Part shown: positions 1-8,239 of the stretch, in pieces
How positions within the stretch are numbered: position 1 is the stretch's first letter
Layout of the letters: every line of letters starts with the position of its first letter
NCBI RefSeq assembly: GCF_050946515.1
Contig: NZ_JBMNUX010000003.1
Span: forward strand, 62,001 to 126,000
From: Tractidigestivibacter sp050946515
Lineage (GTDB): Bacteria; Actinomycetota; Coriobacteriia; Coriobacteriales; Atopobiaceae
Reading direction: 5' to 3'
DNA length: 64,000 nt
Translations under genes and position numbers: made by a program
Notes under the pieces: model-generated
What the model saw: the letters and a program-made list of their open reading frames with translations, nothing else
Database searches by the model: none
Told to the model about the DNA's origin: nothing

Positions 1-1
1 G

Positions 2-631
2 GTCGTCTTCTTTCTGGGAATCTGGCTCGCCAACCTGGTGGCACGCGCGCCGCGCGTAATCAAGGGCATTCTCGACGTGGTGCTCACGCTGCCGCTCGTG
101 CTTCCGCCTACCGTCGTGGGCTATCTTCTGCTGATTCTGCTTGGTCCCAAGCGCCCCATCGGCGCCTGGGTCATGCAGACCTTTGGCATCAAGCTCACGA
201 TGGTGTGGTATGCGGCGATCTTCGCCACCACGGTCGTCAGCTTCCCGCTTATGTATCGAACGGCGCGCGGTGCGTTCGAGAGCTTTGACCATACGCTCTC
301 CGACGCGGCCGCCACGCTGGGCAAGTCGAGCATGTGGACCTTCTGGCGCGTCAAGATGCCGTGCTGCCGGCAGGGCATCATCGCCGGCTGCGTCTTGGCC
401 TTTGCCCGGGCGCTGGGAGAGTATGGTGCCACGTCCATGATCTGCGGCTATACCCCCGGCGCCACAGCCACCGTCTCCACGACGGTCTACCAGCTGTGGC
501 GCACGGGCGACGATGCCGGGGCGCTCACCTGGGTCATCGTGAACCTCGCCATCTCGGCCGTGGTCCTTCTCGCCCTCAACCTCTTTGAGCAGCGCTCGCG
601 CACCGGGCGCGCCAAGGAGGGGATGGCCTGA
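2..631 (+). CDS. modB: Molybdate ABC transporter permease (ModB), 5' truncated by window edge
   Basis: Inner-membrane permease of a molybdate (possibly tungstate) importer. The reading frame is open from base 2, so the true start lies upstream. The visible ~209 residues are hydrophobic and carry the binding-protein-dependent permease EAA-type loop (DAAATLGKSSMWTFWRV then ALGEYGATSMI), which in ModB/CysT-type permeases docks on the ATPase. The stop TGA overlaps the ATG of modC by one base, indicating translational coupling. Mo-cofactor genes follow directly, which supports molybdate rather than sulfate as substrate. The binding protein ModA is presumably just upstream, outside the window. Confidence 0.9.
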   Translation, partial: VVFFLGIWLANLVARAPRVIKGILDVVLTLPLVLPPTVVGYLLLILLGPKRPIGAWVMQTFGIKLTMVWYAAIFATTVVSFPLMYRTARGAFESFDHTLSDAAATLGKSSMWTFWRVKMPCCRQGIIAGCVLAFARALGEYGATSMICGYTPGATATVSTTVYQLWRTGDDAGALTWVIVNLAISAVVLLALNLFEQRSRTGRAKEGMA

Positions 632-1713
632 TGGCGCTTTCCGTCGATATCGAGAAGCGCCTTGGCAGCTTTAGCCTACGAGTGTCCTTCTCGGTCGATC
701 GCCCAGACGAGATCGTGGCGCTGCTCGGCCCTTCGGGGTGCGGCAAGTCGATGACGCTCAAGTGCATCGCCGGCATCGTGACCCCTGACAGGGGACGCAT
801 CGTGCTGGACGACCGCGTGCTCTTTGACTCGGAGGCGCGCGTCAACCTGCCGCCCCAGAAGCGGCGCGTTGGCTATCTCTTTCAGAGCTATGCCCTGTTC
901 CCCAACATGACCGTGCTGGAAAACGTGGTTGCCGGCGCTGCCGGAAGCACGCGAGGCGAGCGAGAAGAGCGGGCGCGCAAGCAGATTTCGGTCATGCGCC
1001 TGGAGGGCCTCGAGGACCACCGCCCCTCCGAGCTTTCCGGCGGCCAGCAGCAGCGCTGCGCAATGGCGCGCATCCTTGCAAGCGAGCCGGACCTCATTCT
1101 GCTGGACGAGCCCTTCTCGGCGCTTGACGGCTTCTTGCGCTGGCAGCTCGAGATGGAGCTCTCCGACACGCTGCGCCAATTTCCCGGAGGAGCGGTGTTC
1201 GTCTCGCACAACCGCGACGAGGTCTACCGCCTCTGTGACAGCGTATGCGTGATCAGCGAGGGAAAAAGCGACCCCAAGGTAGGCGTGAAGGAGCTGTTTG
1301 CCCGCCCGTCCACGTTGGGAGCCGCGCTCATCAGCGGATGCAAGAACGTGAGCCGCGCGAGCCAGGCGGCCCCCGGCGAGCTTGACTGCACCGATTGGGG
1401 AGTTACGCTCAAGACCTCGCTTCCGGTGCCGGAAGGCGTCTCGCACGTGGGAATTCGCGCCCACTACCTGCGCGTCTCTGCCAATGCGACCGGCGATGCC
1501 AACGAGATTCCCTGCACCGTCGACCGGGTGATAGAGAGCACGTTCTCGACCATCGTGATGCTTAAGACCCCCGGCGGCGACTCGCTTCGCTACGAGTGCG
1601 AGAAGGACGACTGGACAAGGCTCGGCGATCCCGAGCGCGTGTTTGTCGTTGCCAGCCCCGACGTCGTGATGCCGCTCGTCGACACCACGAAGGAGGCCCG
1701 CGCGGATGCTTGA
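631..1713 (+). CDS. modC: Molybdate ABC transporter ATP-binding protein (ModC)
   Basis: Cytoplasmic ATPase energising molybdate uptake, 360 aa. Visible motifs in order: Walker A GPSGCGKS (about residues 33-40), Q-loop LFQSYALFPNMTV, ABC signature LSGGQQQR, Walker B DLILLDEPFSALD and H-loop VFVSHNRDEV. About 130 residues follow the ATPase domain and resemble a TOBE-type oxyanion-sensing region, as in ModC. Start overlaps the modB stop (ATGA-type). The last 8 nt overlap the moaA start, so transporter and cofactor genes are one transcription unit. CysA-type specificity cannot be ruled out from the ATPase alone; context decides for Mo. Confidence 0.9.
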   Translation: MALSVDIEKRLGSFSLRVSFSVDRPDEIVALLGPSGCGKSMTLKCIAGIVTPDRGRIVLDDRVLFDSEARVNLPPQKRRVGYLFQSYALFPNMTVLENVVAGAAGSTRGEREERARKQISVMRLEGLEDHRPSELSGGQQQRCAMARILASEPDLILLDEPFSALDGFLRWQLEMELSDTLRQFPGGAVFVSHNRDEVYRLCDSVCVISEGKSDPKVGVKELFARPSTLGAALISGCKNVSRASQAAPGELDCTDWGVTLKTSLPVPEGVSHVGIRAHYLRVSANATGDANEIPCTVDRVIESTFSTIVMLKTPGGDSLRYECEKDDWTRLGDPERVFVVASPDVVMPLVDTTKEARADA

Positions 1714-2653
1714 CAACCGTGGGCGCAATATCAGCTATCTGCGCCTTTCTGTGACCGACCGCTGCAACTGCCGCTGCGTCTACTGCATGCCGAAAGACGG
1801 CGTGCCCATGCTCTCGCACGACGACATCCTGTCGTTTGAGGAGATGCGCGACATCGTTGCCGCATCTGCCACGCTGGGCGTGCGTAAGGTGCGCATAACC
1901 GGCGGCGAGCCCCTCGTGAGGCGCGGCATCGTCGAGCTTGTGCGCATGGTGGCAGAGGTGCCAGGCATAAGCGAGGTCGACATGACCACCAACGCCACGC
2001 TGCTCGCTCCCATTGCGGCAGACCTGCGCGCGGCTGGACTTTGCCGCCTGAACGTGAGCCTGGACACCCTTGACGCAGCCCGCTATCGCAAGATCACGCG
2101 CACGGGAACGCTGGATGACGCAATCGCCGGCCTTCGCGCGGCGCGCGACGCCGGCTTTGTCGGCACCAAGATCAACTGCGCGCTGGTTGGGGGTTTGAAC
2201 GACGACCAGCTGCGCCCCATTGCCGAGCTCGCGCGCGACCATGCCGTCACGGTCCGCTTCATCGAGCTCATGCGCATGGGCGAGTGCGCACACTGGCCGC
2301 GCGAGCGCTTTGTGTCGGCCGACGAGGTCCTGGTGCAGGTGCCCGAGCTCGAGCGCGTTGGCGTCGACGGCGTCTCGGAGCTCTACCAGGCGCCTGGCTG
2401 GCAGGGCGGCGTCGGGCTCATCCGGCCCATGACGCATCGCTTCTGCAGCAGCTGCGACCGCATCCGCGTGACGGCAGACGGTCGCTTGAAGCCCTGCTTG
2501 CACTCCTCGGCCGAGGTCAACCTGCGCGGGCTTTCCGGAGAGGCCCTCGTCGATGCCATCCGCTCGGGCATTGCATCTAAGCCCGAGGGGCATAGGATGG
2601 ATGCGACGCACGCGAGCGACACGCCGCGCGCGATGAACGAGATTGGGGGCTGA
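1706..2653 (+). CDS. moaA: GTP 3',8-cyclase MoaA (radical SAM)
   Basis: First step of molybdopterin synthesis: GTP to 3',8-cyclo-GTP. 315 aa, slightly shorter than the usual ~330. The radical-SAM CX3CX2C cluster is C20, C24, C27 within DRCNCRCVYC. A second C-terminal [4Fe-4S] site is present as FCSSCDRIRV plus a third Cys in LKPCLHS. The protein ends in the family's GG dipeptide (NEIGG), needed for catalysis in MoaA. Starts 8 nt inside modC and is followed 3 nt later by moaC. Confidence 0.95.
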   Translation: MLDNRGRNISYLRLSVTDRCNCRCVYCMPKDGVPMLSHDDILSFEEMRDIVAASATLGVRKVRITGGEPLVRRGIVELVRMVAEVPGISEVDMTTNATLLAPIAADLRAAGLCRLNVSLDTLDAARYRKITRTGTLDDAIAGLRAARDAGFVGTKINCALVGGLNDDQLRPIAELARDHAVTVRFIELMRMGECAHWPRERFVSADEVLVQVPELERVGVDGVSELYQAPGWQGGVGLIRPMTHRFCSSCDRIRVTADGRLKPCLHSSAEVNLRGLSGEALVDAIRSGIASKPEGHRMDATHASDTPRAMNEIGG

Positions 2654-2656
2654 GCC

Positions 2657-3127
2657 GTGGCGCTCACGCATTTTAACGAGCAGGGACGCGCCCGCATGGT
2701 GGACGTCTCTGCAAAGGACAAGACCCAGCGCATCGCACGCGCCGCCGGACGCGTGCGCATGAACCAGGACACGCTCGCGCTTGTGCGCGAGGGGCGCGCG
2801 AAGAAGGGCGACGTGCTCGCCGTGGCGCAGGTGGCGGGCATCATGGCCGCCAAGCGCACCTGGGAGCTTGTCCCGATGTGCCATCCCATCCAGCTGACCG
2901 GGGTGGACATCAACTTTGCCTACGAGGAGGACGGCGTCTCGGTCGAGGCCATTACGCGCTGCTGCGGCGAGACGGGCGTCGAGATGGAGGCGCTGACGGC
3001 GGCGTCGGTCGCGTGCCTCACGATCTATGACATGCTGAAGGCCAACCAGCGCGACATGGTGATCGACCAGGTTCGCCTTCTTGAGAAGGACGGCGGCAAG
3101 TCGGGCCACTTTGTGAGGGAGGATTGA
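2657..3127 (+). CDS. moaC: Cyclic pyranopterin monophosphate synthase MoaC
   Basis: Converts 3',8-cyclo-GTP to cyclic pyranopterin monophosphate, acting after MoaA. 156 aa, normal family length. Family blocks seen: MVDVSAKDKTQRIARA near the N-terminus, LVPMCHPIQLTGV, GVEMEALTAASVACLTIYDM and KSGH near the C-terminus. GTG start only 3 nt after the moaA stop. Its stop TGA overlaps the ATG of the next gene (ATGA), so the operon is tightly coupled. Confidence 0.95.
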   Translation: MALTHFNEQGRARMVDVSAKDKTQRIARAAGRVRMNQDTLALVREGRAKKGDVLAVAQVAGIMAAKRTWELVPMCHPIQLTGVDINFAYEEDGVSVEAITRCCGETGVEMEALTAASVACLTIYDMLKANQRDMVIDQVRLLEKDGGKSGHFVRED

Positions 3128-3603
3128 TGGGGGACAGCAAGGCACTCACGCCGAGCGGGCGCGTTCTGGCGTGCTGCGTGAGCGAGAAGAAAGGGACCCG
3201 CAAGCACGAGGTGCCTGAGCTGCAGCTTGCTGTTGGCACGGGCATCCAGGGCGATGCCCATGCGGGTTCGTGGCACAGGCAGGTGTCCCTTCTCGCCAAC
3301 GAGTCGGTTGACCGCATGCGCGAGCGCGGCCTCGAGCTGAAGGCTGGCGACTTTGCCGAGAACATTCTGACCGAAGGCATCGCCGTGCGCGAGCTTCCCA
3401 TTGGCACCGTGATTGCCGTGGGCGACCGCGTGCGCCTGGTGGTGACGCAAATTGGCAAGACCTGCCATAACGACTGCGAGATCCGTCGCCTGACGGGCAT
3501 GTGCGTGATGCCGACCGACGGCATCTTCTGCGTCGTCGCGCGCGGCGGGGCGGTGCGCCCTGGCGACGAGATTTCTGTGATGGGGGAGGACGAGCTCGCA
3601 TGA
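3127..3603 (+). CDS. MOSC domain protein
   Basis: 158 aa single MOSC (molybdenum-cofactor sulfurase C-terminal) domain, with the conserved stretch GIQGDAHAGSWHRQVSLL and a Cys at QIGKTCHNDCEI. MOSC proteins bind or transfer sulfur/Mo-cofactor or act in detoxifying reactions. Stand-alone MOSC proteins inside moa operons are common in anaerobes and are thought to act late in cofactor maturation. A TTG lies one codon upstream in frame, but ATG 3127 overlaps the moaC stop and is preferred. The stop overlaps the next ATG. Exact biochemical role is unproven. Confidence 0.88.
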   Translation: MGDSKALTPSGRVLACCVSEKKGTRKHEVPELQLAVGTGIQGDAHAGSWHRQVSLLANESVDRMRERGLELKAGDFAENILTEGIAVRELPIGTVIAVGDRVRLVVTQIGKTCHNDCEIRRLTGMCVMPTDGIFCVVARGGAVRPGDEISVMGEDELA

Positions 3604-4670
3604 AGCTGATCAAGACCGAGGACGCCGTGGGACAGGTGCTCTGCCATGACATGACGCAGATCCTGCCGGGCGGCAAGGACAAGGACGGCAACGACCTTCC
3701 GCGCTACAAGGGCCCACGCTTCAAGAAGGGCCACGTGGTGACCGAGGAGGACATCCCCGTCCTGCTCTCGATGGGCAAGGCGAACCTCTACGTATGGGAG
3801 ATGGAGCCCGGCATGCTCCACGAGAACGACGCGGCCGAGCGTCTTGCTGCGCTGTGCCTGGGCGAGGGCACCCGCGCGTCGGGCGAGCCAAGCGAAGGCA
3901 AGATCGGCATCGAGGCAGCCTGCGACGGCGTGTTTCTCGTTGACTCGGAGCGCCTGGCGGCGGTGAACGCTACCGACGAGGTGATGGTGGCCACGCGCAA
4001 GGGCAACTTCGCCGTTCACGAGGGCGACGCGCTTGCGGGGACGCGCGTGATTCCGCTGGTTGTGCGCGAGGAGGTCGTGGCATCCGCCGAGCGTGCGGCC
4101 AACGTGGACGAGAAGGGCGCTCTCATGCGCGTCGCGCCGTGGAAGCTGCGCACCGTCGCCATCATCGCCACGGGCTCCGAGGTCGCGGGCGGGCTCATCG
4201 AGGACAAGTTCACGCCCGTCGTCGAGAAGAAGTTTGCTGCCTATGGCGTCAAGTGCGTCTATCGCGCGACGCCGGGCGACGAGCAGGACGCGATCGTCTC
4301 TGCCATCAACGAGGGAATCGCTGCGGGCGCGGACATCATCGCCTGCACGGGCGGCATGAGCGTTGACCCTGACGACAACACGCCGGGCGCCATCAAGCGC
4401 GCGGGCGCTCGCATCGTGACCTACGGCGCGCCGGTGCTTCCGGGCGCGATGCTTCTTGTGGGCTACTTCGACCGCGATGGCAAGCAGATTCCGGTGGTCG
4501 GCCTTCCCGGCTGCGTCATGTACAATGCCGCCACGGTATTTGACCTGGTGCTCCCGCGCATCGTTGCTGGCGTGGAGCTTCGGAAGAGCGACTTTGTCGA
4601 GCTGGGCGAGGGCGGCCTGTGCCTGCACTGCAAGCCCTGCACGTTCCCTCTCTGCCCGTTTGGCAAGTAG
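3600..4670 (+). CDS. Molybdopterin-binding MoeA-like protein with Cys-rich C-terminal tail
   Basis: 356 aa. The C-terminal half is a MoeA/MogA-type molybdopterin-binding fold (AIIATGSEVAGG, ACTGGMSVDPDDNTPGAI, VVGLPGCVMYNAATVFDLVLPR). The N-terminal part resembles the AIR-synthase-like/MoeA N-region seen in a group of anaerobe proteins annotated 'molybdopterin-binding protein'. The frame is open further upstream, but ATG 3600 overlaps the MOSC stop and follows a GGGGGAGGA-type RBS. The last 21 residues hold four Cys (C-x2-C-x2-C-x5-C in CLHCKPCTFPLC), a possible metal site absent from classical MoeA. Probably inserts or delivers Mo to molybdopterin. Confidence 0.8.
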   Translation: MKLIKTEDAVGQVLCHDMTQILPGGKDKDGNDLPRYKGPRFKKGHVVTEEDIPVLLSMGKANLYVWEMEPGMLHENDAAERLAALCLGEGTRASGEPSEGKIGIEAACDGVFLVDSERLAAVNATDEVMVATRKGNFAVHEGDALAGTRVIPLVVREEVVASAERAANVDEKGALMRVAPWKLRTVAIIATGSEVAGGLIEDKFTPVVEKKFAAYGVKCVYRATPGDEQDAIVSAINEGIAAGADIIACTGGMSVDPDDNTPGAIKRAGARIVTYGAPVLPGAMLLVGYFDRDGKQIPVVGLPGCVMYNAATVFDLVLPRIVAGVELRKSDFVELGEGGLCLHCKPCTFPLCPFGK

Positions 4671-4680
4671 AAAGGTGTTG

Positions 4681-5226
4681 GTGAGCGCAATGGCTGACGA
4701 GGCTACGGCTCACGAGGTCGAAAAGGAAGAGACCCGCTACACGGTCGCCGTCGTCACGGTGAGCGATCGCTGCTCCCGTGGCGAGCGCGAGGACGCGAGC
4801 GGTCCCGCCTTGGTCTCGCTTCTCGGAGAGCATGGCTATGACGTCGTCGCGACACGCGTTGTGCCCGACGACCTGCGGCAGATCATGGCGACGCTGCAGG
4901 CTCTGGTCGCAAACGACGTCGCGCTGGTGGTGACCACGGGCGGAACGGGCTTCTCGCCCCGAGACGTCACGCCCGAGGCGACCGAGGCCGTCTGCGAGCG
5001 CATGGCTCCGGGCATCCCCGAGGCCATGCGTGCCGCGTCGATGGCAATCACGCCGCGCGGCTGCCTGTCGCGAGAGGTGGCCGGTCTTGTTCGTGGCACG
5101 CTGATCGTGAATCTGCCGGGAAGCCCCAAGGCAGCATGCGAGAACCTCTCTGCCGTGATTGAACCCATCGCGCATGGCCTGCGCATGCTCCGTGGCGGCG
5201 CCGCCGACTGCGCGAGCCTTTCGTAG
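4681..5226 (+). CDS. mogA: MogA/MoaB family molybdopterin adenylyltransferase
   Basis: 181 aa. Activates molybdopterin by adenylation before Mo insertion. Family motifs: VTVSDRCSRGEREDASGP, TTGGTGFSPRDVTPEAT (pterin/nucleotide-binding loop) and NLPGSPKAACENL. GTG 4681 has a GAAAGG RBS 5-6 nt upstream. ATG 4690 three codons later is the alternative start but sits 14 nt from that RBS. Last gene of the Mo-cofactor run; a repeat array follows in a convergent gap. MoaB versus MogA cannot be separated by eye. Confidence 0.88.
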   Translation: MSAMADEATAHEVEKEETRYTVAVVTVSDRCSRGEREDASGPALVSLLGEHGYDVVATRVVPDDLRQIMATLQALVANDVALVVTTGGTGFSPRDVTPEATEAVCERMAPGIPEAMRAASMAITPRGCLSREVAGLVRGTLIVNLPGSPKAACENLSAVIEPIAHGLRMLRGGAADCASLS

Positions 5227-5258
5227 CGGACGCCGATCCTAGGCACCCGACCCCCGCC

Positions 5259-5605
5259 GCCAACTTGAGCGACTTCTGATGCCCGCACGGCGGGGCGTCT
5301 GCCCCCGCTGCCAACTTCTGCGAGTTCTGATGTCTACACAACGGGCGTCTGCCCCCGCTGCCAAGTTATGCGAGTTCTGATGCCCACACAACGGGCGTCT
5401 GCCCCCGCTGCCAAGTTATGCGACTTCTGATGTCCGCCCCTGCCAAGTTATGCGACTTCAGATGCCCGATTTGCCAGGTTGCGCGAGTTCTGATGCTCGG
5501 CATGCCAAGTTATGCGACCTCTGATGCCGCAAAAGTCGCGTAACTTGGCAGCGCCCCAATGTGTGGGGCTGCAAAAGAATTGATGAAGCCGCGTTGCGCG
5601 GGGTG
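5259..5605 (+). repeat. Family A repeat array, locus 1 (seven direct units plus inverted copy)
   Basis: Fills the convergent gap between mogA and ecfT. Units resembling GCCAAGTTATGCGACTTCTG begin at 5259, 5310, 5360, 5410, 5442, 5473 and 5504. Spacing is 51, 50, 50, then 32, 31, 31; the longer spacings carry an extra CACAACGGGCGTCTGCCCCC block. The last unit is followed at about 5527-5550 by an inverted copy (AAAGTCGCGTAACTTGGCA), making a strong hairpin. Then comes AATGTGTGGGGCTGCAAAAG, which matches the start of the body of the longer composite elements at 9227, 14548 and 61909. This locus therefore looks like a truncated copy. No gene seen in it. Confidence 0.9.
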
Positions 5606-5619
5606 CCGGCGCCGCGACG

Positions 5620-6414
5620 CTATCCAAGTACTACGAACAGTGCGAAAAGCGCAACGGAAACTATGCCGGCAATCGCGTCGCGTGCGGAAAAGTGCATGGG
5701 ATGCCAGTGGCTTCGAGCTGCTCCGCCTTCGTAGCAGCGGGCGTCGAGGGCGCGCGCAAGGTCGTCCGCATGATTCATTGAGCTTGCCAACAGCGCCACT
5801 ATCACTGAGCCAAGCGCCTGGATTCGTTTGCCAAACTTGCCCGTCGAAAGCTCTCCTCCACGCGCTACCTGCGCATCTACGATTGCCGACGCGTCGTTGG
5901 CCAACGTAGGGATAAAGCGCAGCATGAGCGAGAAGACCATCGCCAGCTCGTGGCCCGGAAGTCCCAGCTTTGTGAGCGGCGCGCACGTTGCGTCGAACGC
6001 GTCGCCAAGCTCGGTCGGAGTCGTTGTCAGCAACAGCAGCGCCCCAAAGAGGATGCATGCTAGCACTCGGATGGGGTAGAGTATGGCGCTCCAGAGGCTG
6101 TCGGTTGTAATTGTGATGATGCCGTACGAGAAGATTGTGTCTCCTGTGCGGATGAGCAGCAGGTTAAACACCGCAAGTATCAGAAGGATCCAGAAGATTG
6201 ATCGCACGGACTTGAGAACCTCGCTCGCAGGGATGTGCGCGCAGCCAATCAAGGCGAGCGTCAAGGCAACGAGAAGCGCGAGCTCCAGCCCGCTATGGAC
6301 AAAGAACGTGGCAATCATGAGCCCAAGCGCGCACCAGAGCTTCGTCCGGGGGTCGAGGCTGTGAATCGGGGAGTCGGCGTCATAGTACTGGCCGATGGAA
6401 ATGCGCAGCGCCAT
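5620..6414 (-). CDS. ecfT: ECF transporter transmembrane component EcfT (CbiQ family)
   Basis: 264 aa membrane protein linking ATPase and substrate-binding subunit of an energy-coupling-factor vitamin transporter. Several hydrophobic helices (WCALGLMIATFFVH, ILLILAVFNLLLI, ILACILFGALLLL) and two Ala-Arg coupling motifs typical of EcfT (AQVARGGEL and ALDARCYEGG). The frame extends upstream to 6471, but ATG 6414 lies 1 nt after the ATPase stop and begins the conserved MALRISIGQYYDADSPIH. Third gene of the ribU-ecfA-ecfT operon. Confidence 0.92.
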   Translation of the reverse strand: MALRISIGQYYDADSPIHSLDPRTKLWCALGLMIATFFVHSGLELALLVALTLALIGCAHIPASEVLKSVRSIFWILLILAVFNLLLIRTGDTIFSYGIITITTDSLWSAILYPIRVLACILFGALLLLTTTPTELGDAFDATCAPLTKLGLPGHELAMVFSLMLRFIPTLANDASAIVDAQVARGGELSTGKFGKRIQALGSVIVALLASSMNHADDLARALDARCYEGGAARSHWHPMHFSARDAIAGIVSVALFALFVVLG

Positions 6415-6415
6415 G

Positions 6416-8230
6416 CTATGCCTCCTCTGCGGACGAATCCGCGCCAAGCGCTGCGGCAATCGCACGCGCAAGCTGCTCGGTTGTCAGCGTTTCTCCAAGG
6501 TACGGCGCCCCGTCGGCCTCAAGATGGCGCGCGAAGTCAAGCGCTAGGGGCACGCCAAGGCCAATGGAGGAAAGCACGTCTGCGTTCTTCTTTGAGAAGA
6601 CCTGAGTCGGAGTGCCATAGAGCATGACGCGCCCATCGTTAATCACGGCTACGCGGTCGGCACGCGCCGCGTCTCCCATGGAATGCGTGACCTCGACAAG
6701 CGTGACCCCAGAAGCGTTTACGCGCTCAAGGATTGCGCGCAGATTCTTGCGGCCTTGAGGGTCAAGACCGCTGGTCGGCTCGTCGAGCACCAGCACGTCT
6801 GGCGTCATCGCAAGCACGCCGGCAATAGCGCAAAGGCGCTGCTGGCCGCCAGAAAGCTGAAACGGAGACGCATCGTCTTTGTCCCTCAACCCAACTTCTT
6901 CGAGCGCGTCACGTACGCGCTGATCGACCTCGTCGTTGCTAAGCCCCATGTTTTTTGGTCCAAAAGCCACGTCCTGCGCGACGGTCTCGGCAAAAAGCTG
7001 TCGTTCCGGGCGCTGCATCACGTAGCCGACGCGCCCGTGCAGAAGCCGGCGCTGCCGCTTGTCGGCAGTATCGATTCCGTCGACTCTAACCTTTCCGGCA
7101 TCGGGCGTTTCGAGTGCGGCGATAAGGCGCAATAGCGTCGACTTGCCAGAGCCCGTCTGGCCGATGAGCGCCACATGGGAACCTCGCGCAATCTCCAGCG
7201 AAAGGTCGTCCAGAGCGGCTTGTGCCTTCTTTCGGTCGCGGCCACGGGACTGGCTTCCGTACGAGTAGGTCACGTCCGAGACGGAAACGATGGCTTCTGC
7301 CTGCGGTTTGTTCAAAGCTGTTGAGTTGGTCTCGTCTGGAGTGCCAGCTGCGCCGCCGGTCCTTCTCGCGCTGGATCGTCCTGAAAGAAGGACGGCGAGC
7401 TCGCGGCCAAGCTCGTTTGTGTCACAGGTCCAGTCAACGTTCACGCCAAGCTCGGACAGGCGCGCCGAGAGCTTGCCGGCAAACGGCTCGCTCAGCCCAA
7501 GCGAGCGCATCTGGCTGACATGCGAGAAGACCTCTTTCGGCGTGCCCTCGAGGGCGACGTGGCCTGAGTCGAGCACGACCACGCGGTCGGCGAGCAGAGC
7601 CTCTTCCATGAAGTGCGTAACGTGAACAACGGTGACGCCCGTTGCCTTGAGCTTCTCCACGACCTTCATTATCGAGACGCGCCCGCGCACGTCGAGCGCC
7701 GACGACGGCTCGTCCAGAACCAGAACCTCTGGATGCATCGCGAGCGCGCTGGCAATGGTGACGCGCTGGCGCTGGCCGCCGGAGAGGCGGGCAGGATCGG
7801 CCTTTGCATAGTCCAGCATGGCAACGCGGTGCAGCTCGCGATATACGCGGCGGCCAATCTCGTCGCTTGGGAGACCGAGGTTTTCGGGGCCAAAGGCTAC
7901 GTCCTGGTCGACCACGCTCGTGACGATCTGGTCCTCGGGGTTCTGGAATACCAGCCCAAGCTTGCGCCGCGCTAGCCGATAGGCGTCGAAGTCCGCCAGT
8001 CCGTTCTCATAGACGTGCTTGCCAAGAAGAGTCACCGTTCCTTCGTCCGGGGCGAGAAGCCCTGCGATGACGGAGGCGAGCGTTGACTTCCCCGAGCCGT
8101 TGGCGCCCAGCACGCAGATGCGCTCTCCGCGACAAACGTGCAGGTCGATGCCATCAAGCGCGCGCGTGCCGTCGTCATAGACAAGCGACACGCGCGAGAG
8201 GTCAATCACGCTGTTAGACGACTCTGCCAC
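6416..8230 (-). CDS. ecfA: Fused two-domain ECF transporter ATPase (EcfA1-EcfA2)
   Basis: 604 aa carrying two complete ABC ATPase domains, where many bacteria encode EcfA1 and EcfA2 separately. Domain 1 (about residues 8-245): Walker A LGANGSGKST, signature LSGGQRQR, Walker B VLVLDEPSSALD. Domain 2 (about 313-545): Walker A GQTGSGKST, signature LSGGQQRLC, Walker B VLVLDEPTSGLD. A low-complexity linker (about 280-312) joins them. Lies between ribU and ecfT on the same strand with 1-9 nt gaps. It energises uptake for RibU and possibly for other S components elsewhere in the genome. Confidence 0.93.
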   Translation of the reverse strand: MAESSNSVIDLSRVSLVYDDGTRALDGIDLHVCRGERICVLGANGSGKSTLASVIAGLLAPDEGTVTLLGKHVYENGLADFDAYRLARRKLGLVFQNPEDQIVTSVVDQDVAFGPENLGLPSDEIGRRVYRELHRVAMLDYAKADPARLSGGQRQRVTIASALAMHPEVLVLDEPSSALDVRGRVSIMKVVEKLKATGVTVVHVTHFMEEALLADRVVVLDSGHVALEGTPKEVFSHVSQMRSLGLSEPFAGKLSARLSELGVNVDWTCDTNELGRELAVLLSGRSSARRTGGAAGTPDETNSTALNKPQAEAIVSVSDVTYSYGSQSRGRDRKKAQAALDDLSLEIARGSHVALIGQTGSGKSTLLRLIAALETPDAGKVRVDGIDTADKRQRRLLHGRVGYVMQRPERQLFAETVAQDVAFGPKNMGLSNDEVDQRVRDALEEVGLRDKDDASPFQLSGGQQRLCAIAGVLAMTPDVLVLDEPTSGLDPQGRKNLRAILERVNASGVTLVEVTHSMGDAARADRVAVINDGRVMLYGTPTQVFSKKNADVLSSIGLGVPLALDFARHLEADGAPYLGETLTTEQLARAIAAALGADSSAEEA

Positions 8231-8239
8231 AACCGCTCG

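Noticed and set aside
1562..3145. Long antisense open frames opposite moaA/moaC, moeA (3018-4628), rhaA (12145-13575) and adhesin (34646-35554)
   Set aside because: They are shadows caused by high third-position GC in the real genes; they show no recognisable domains and no RBS.
5259..5550. Family A arrays as CRISPR arrays
   Set aside because: Intervals between units are only ~10-30 bp, often similar to each other, arrays end in inverted copies, and no cas gene is in the window.
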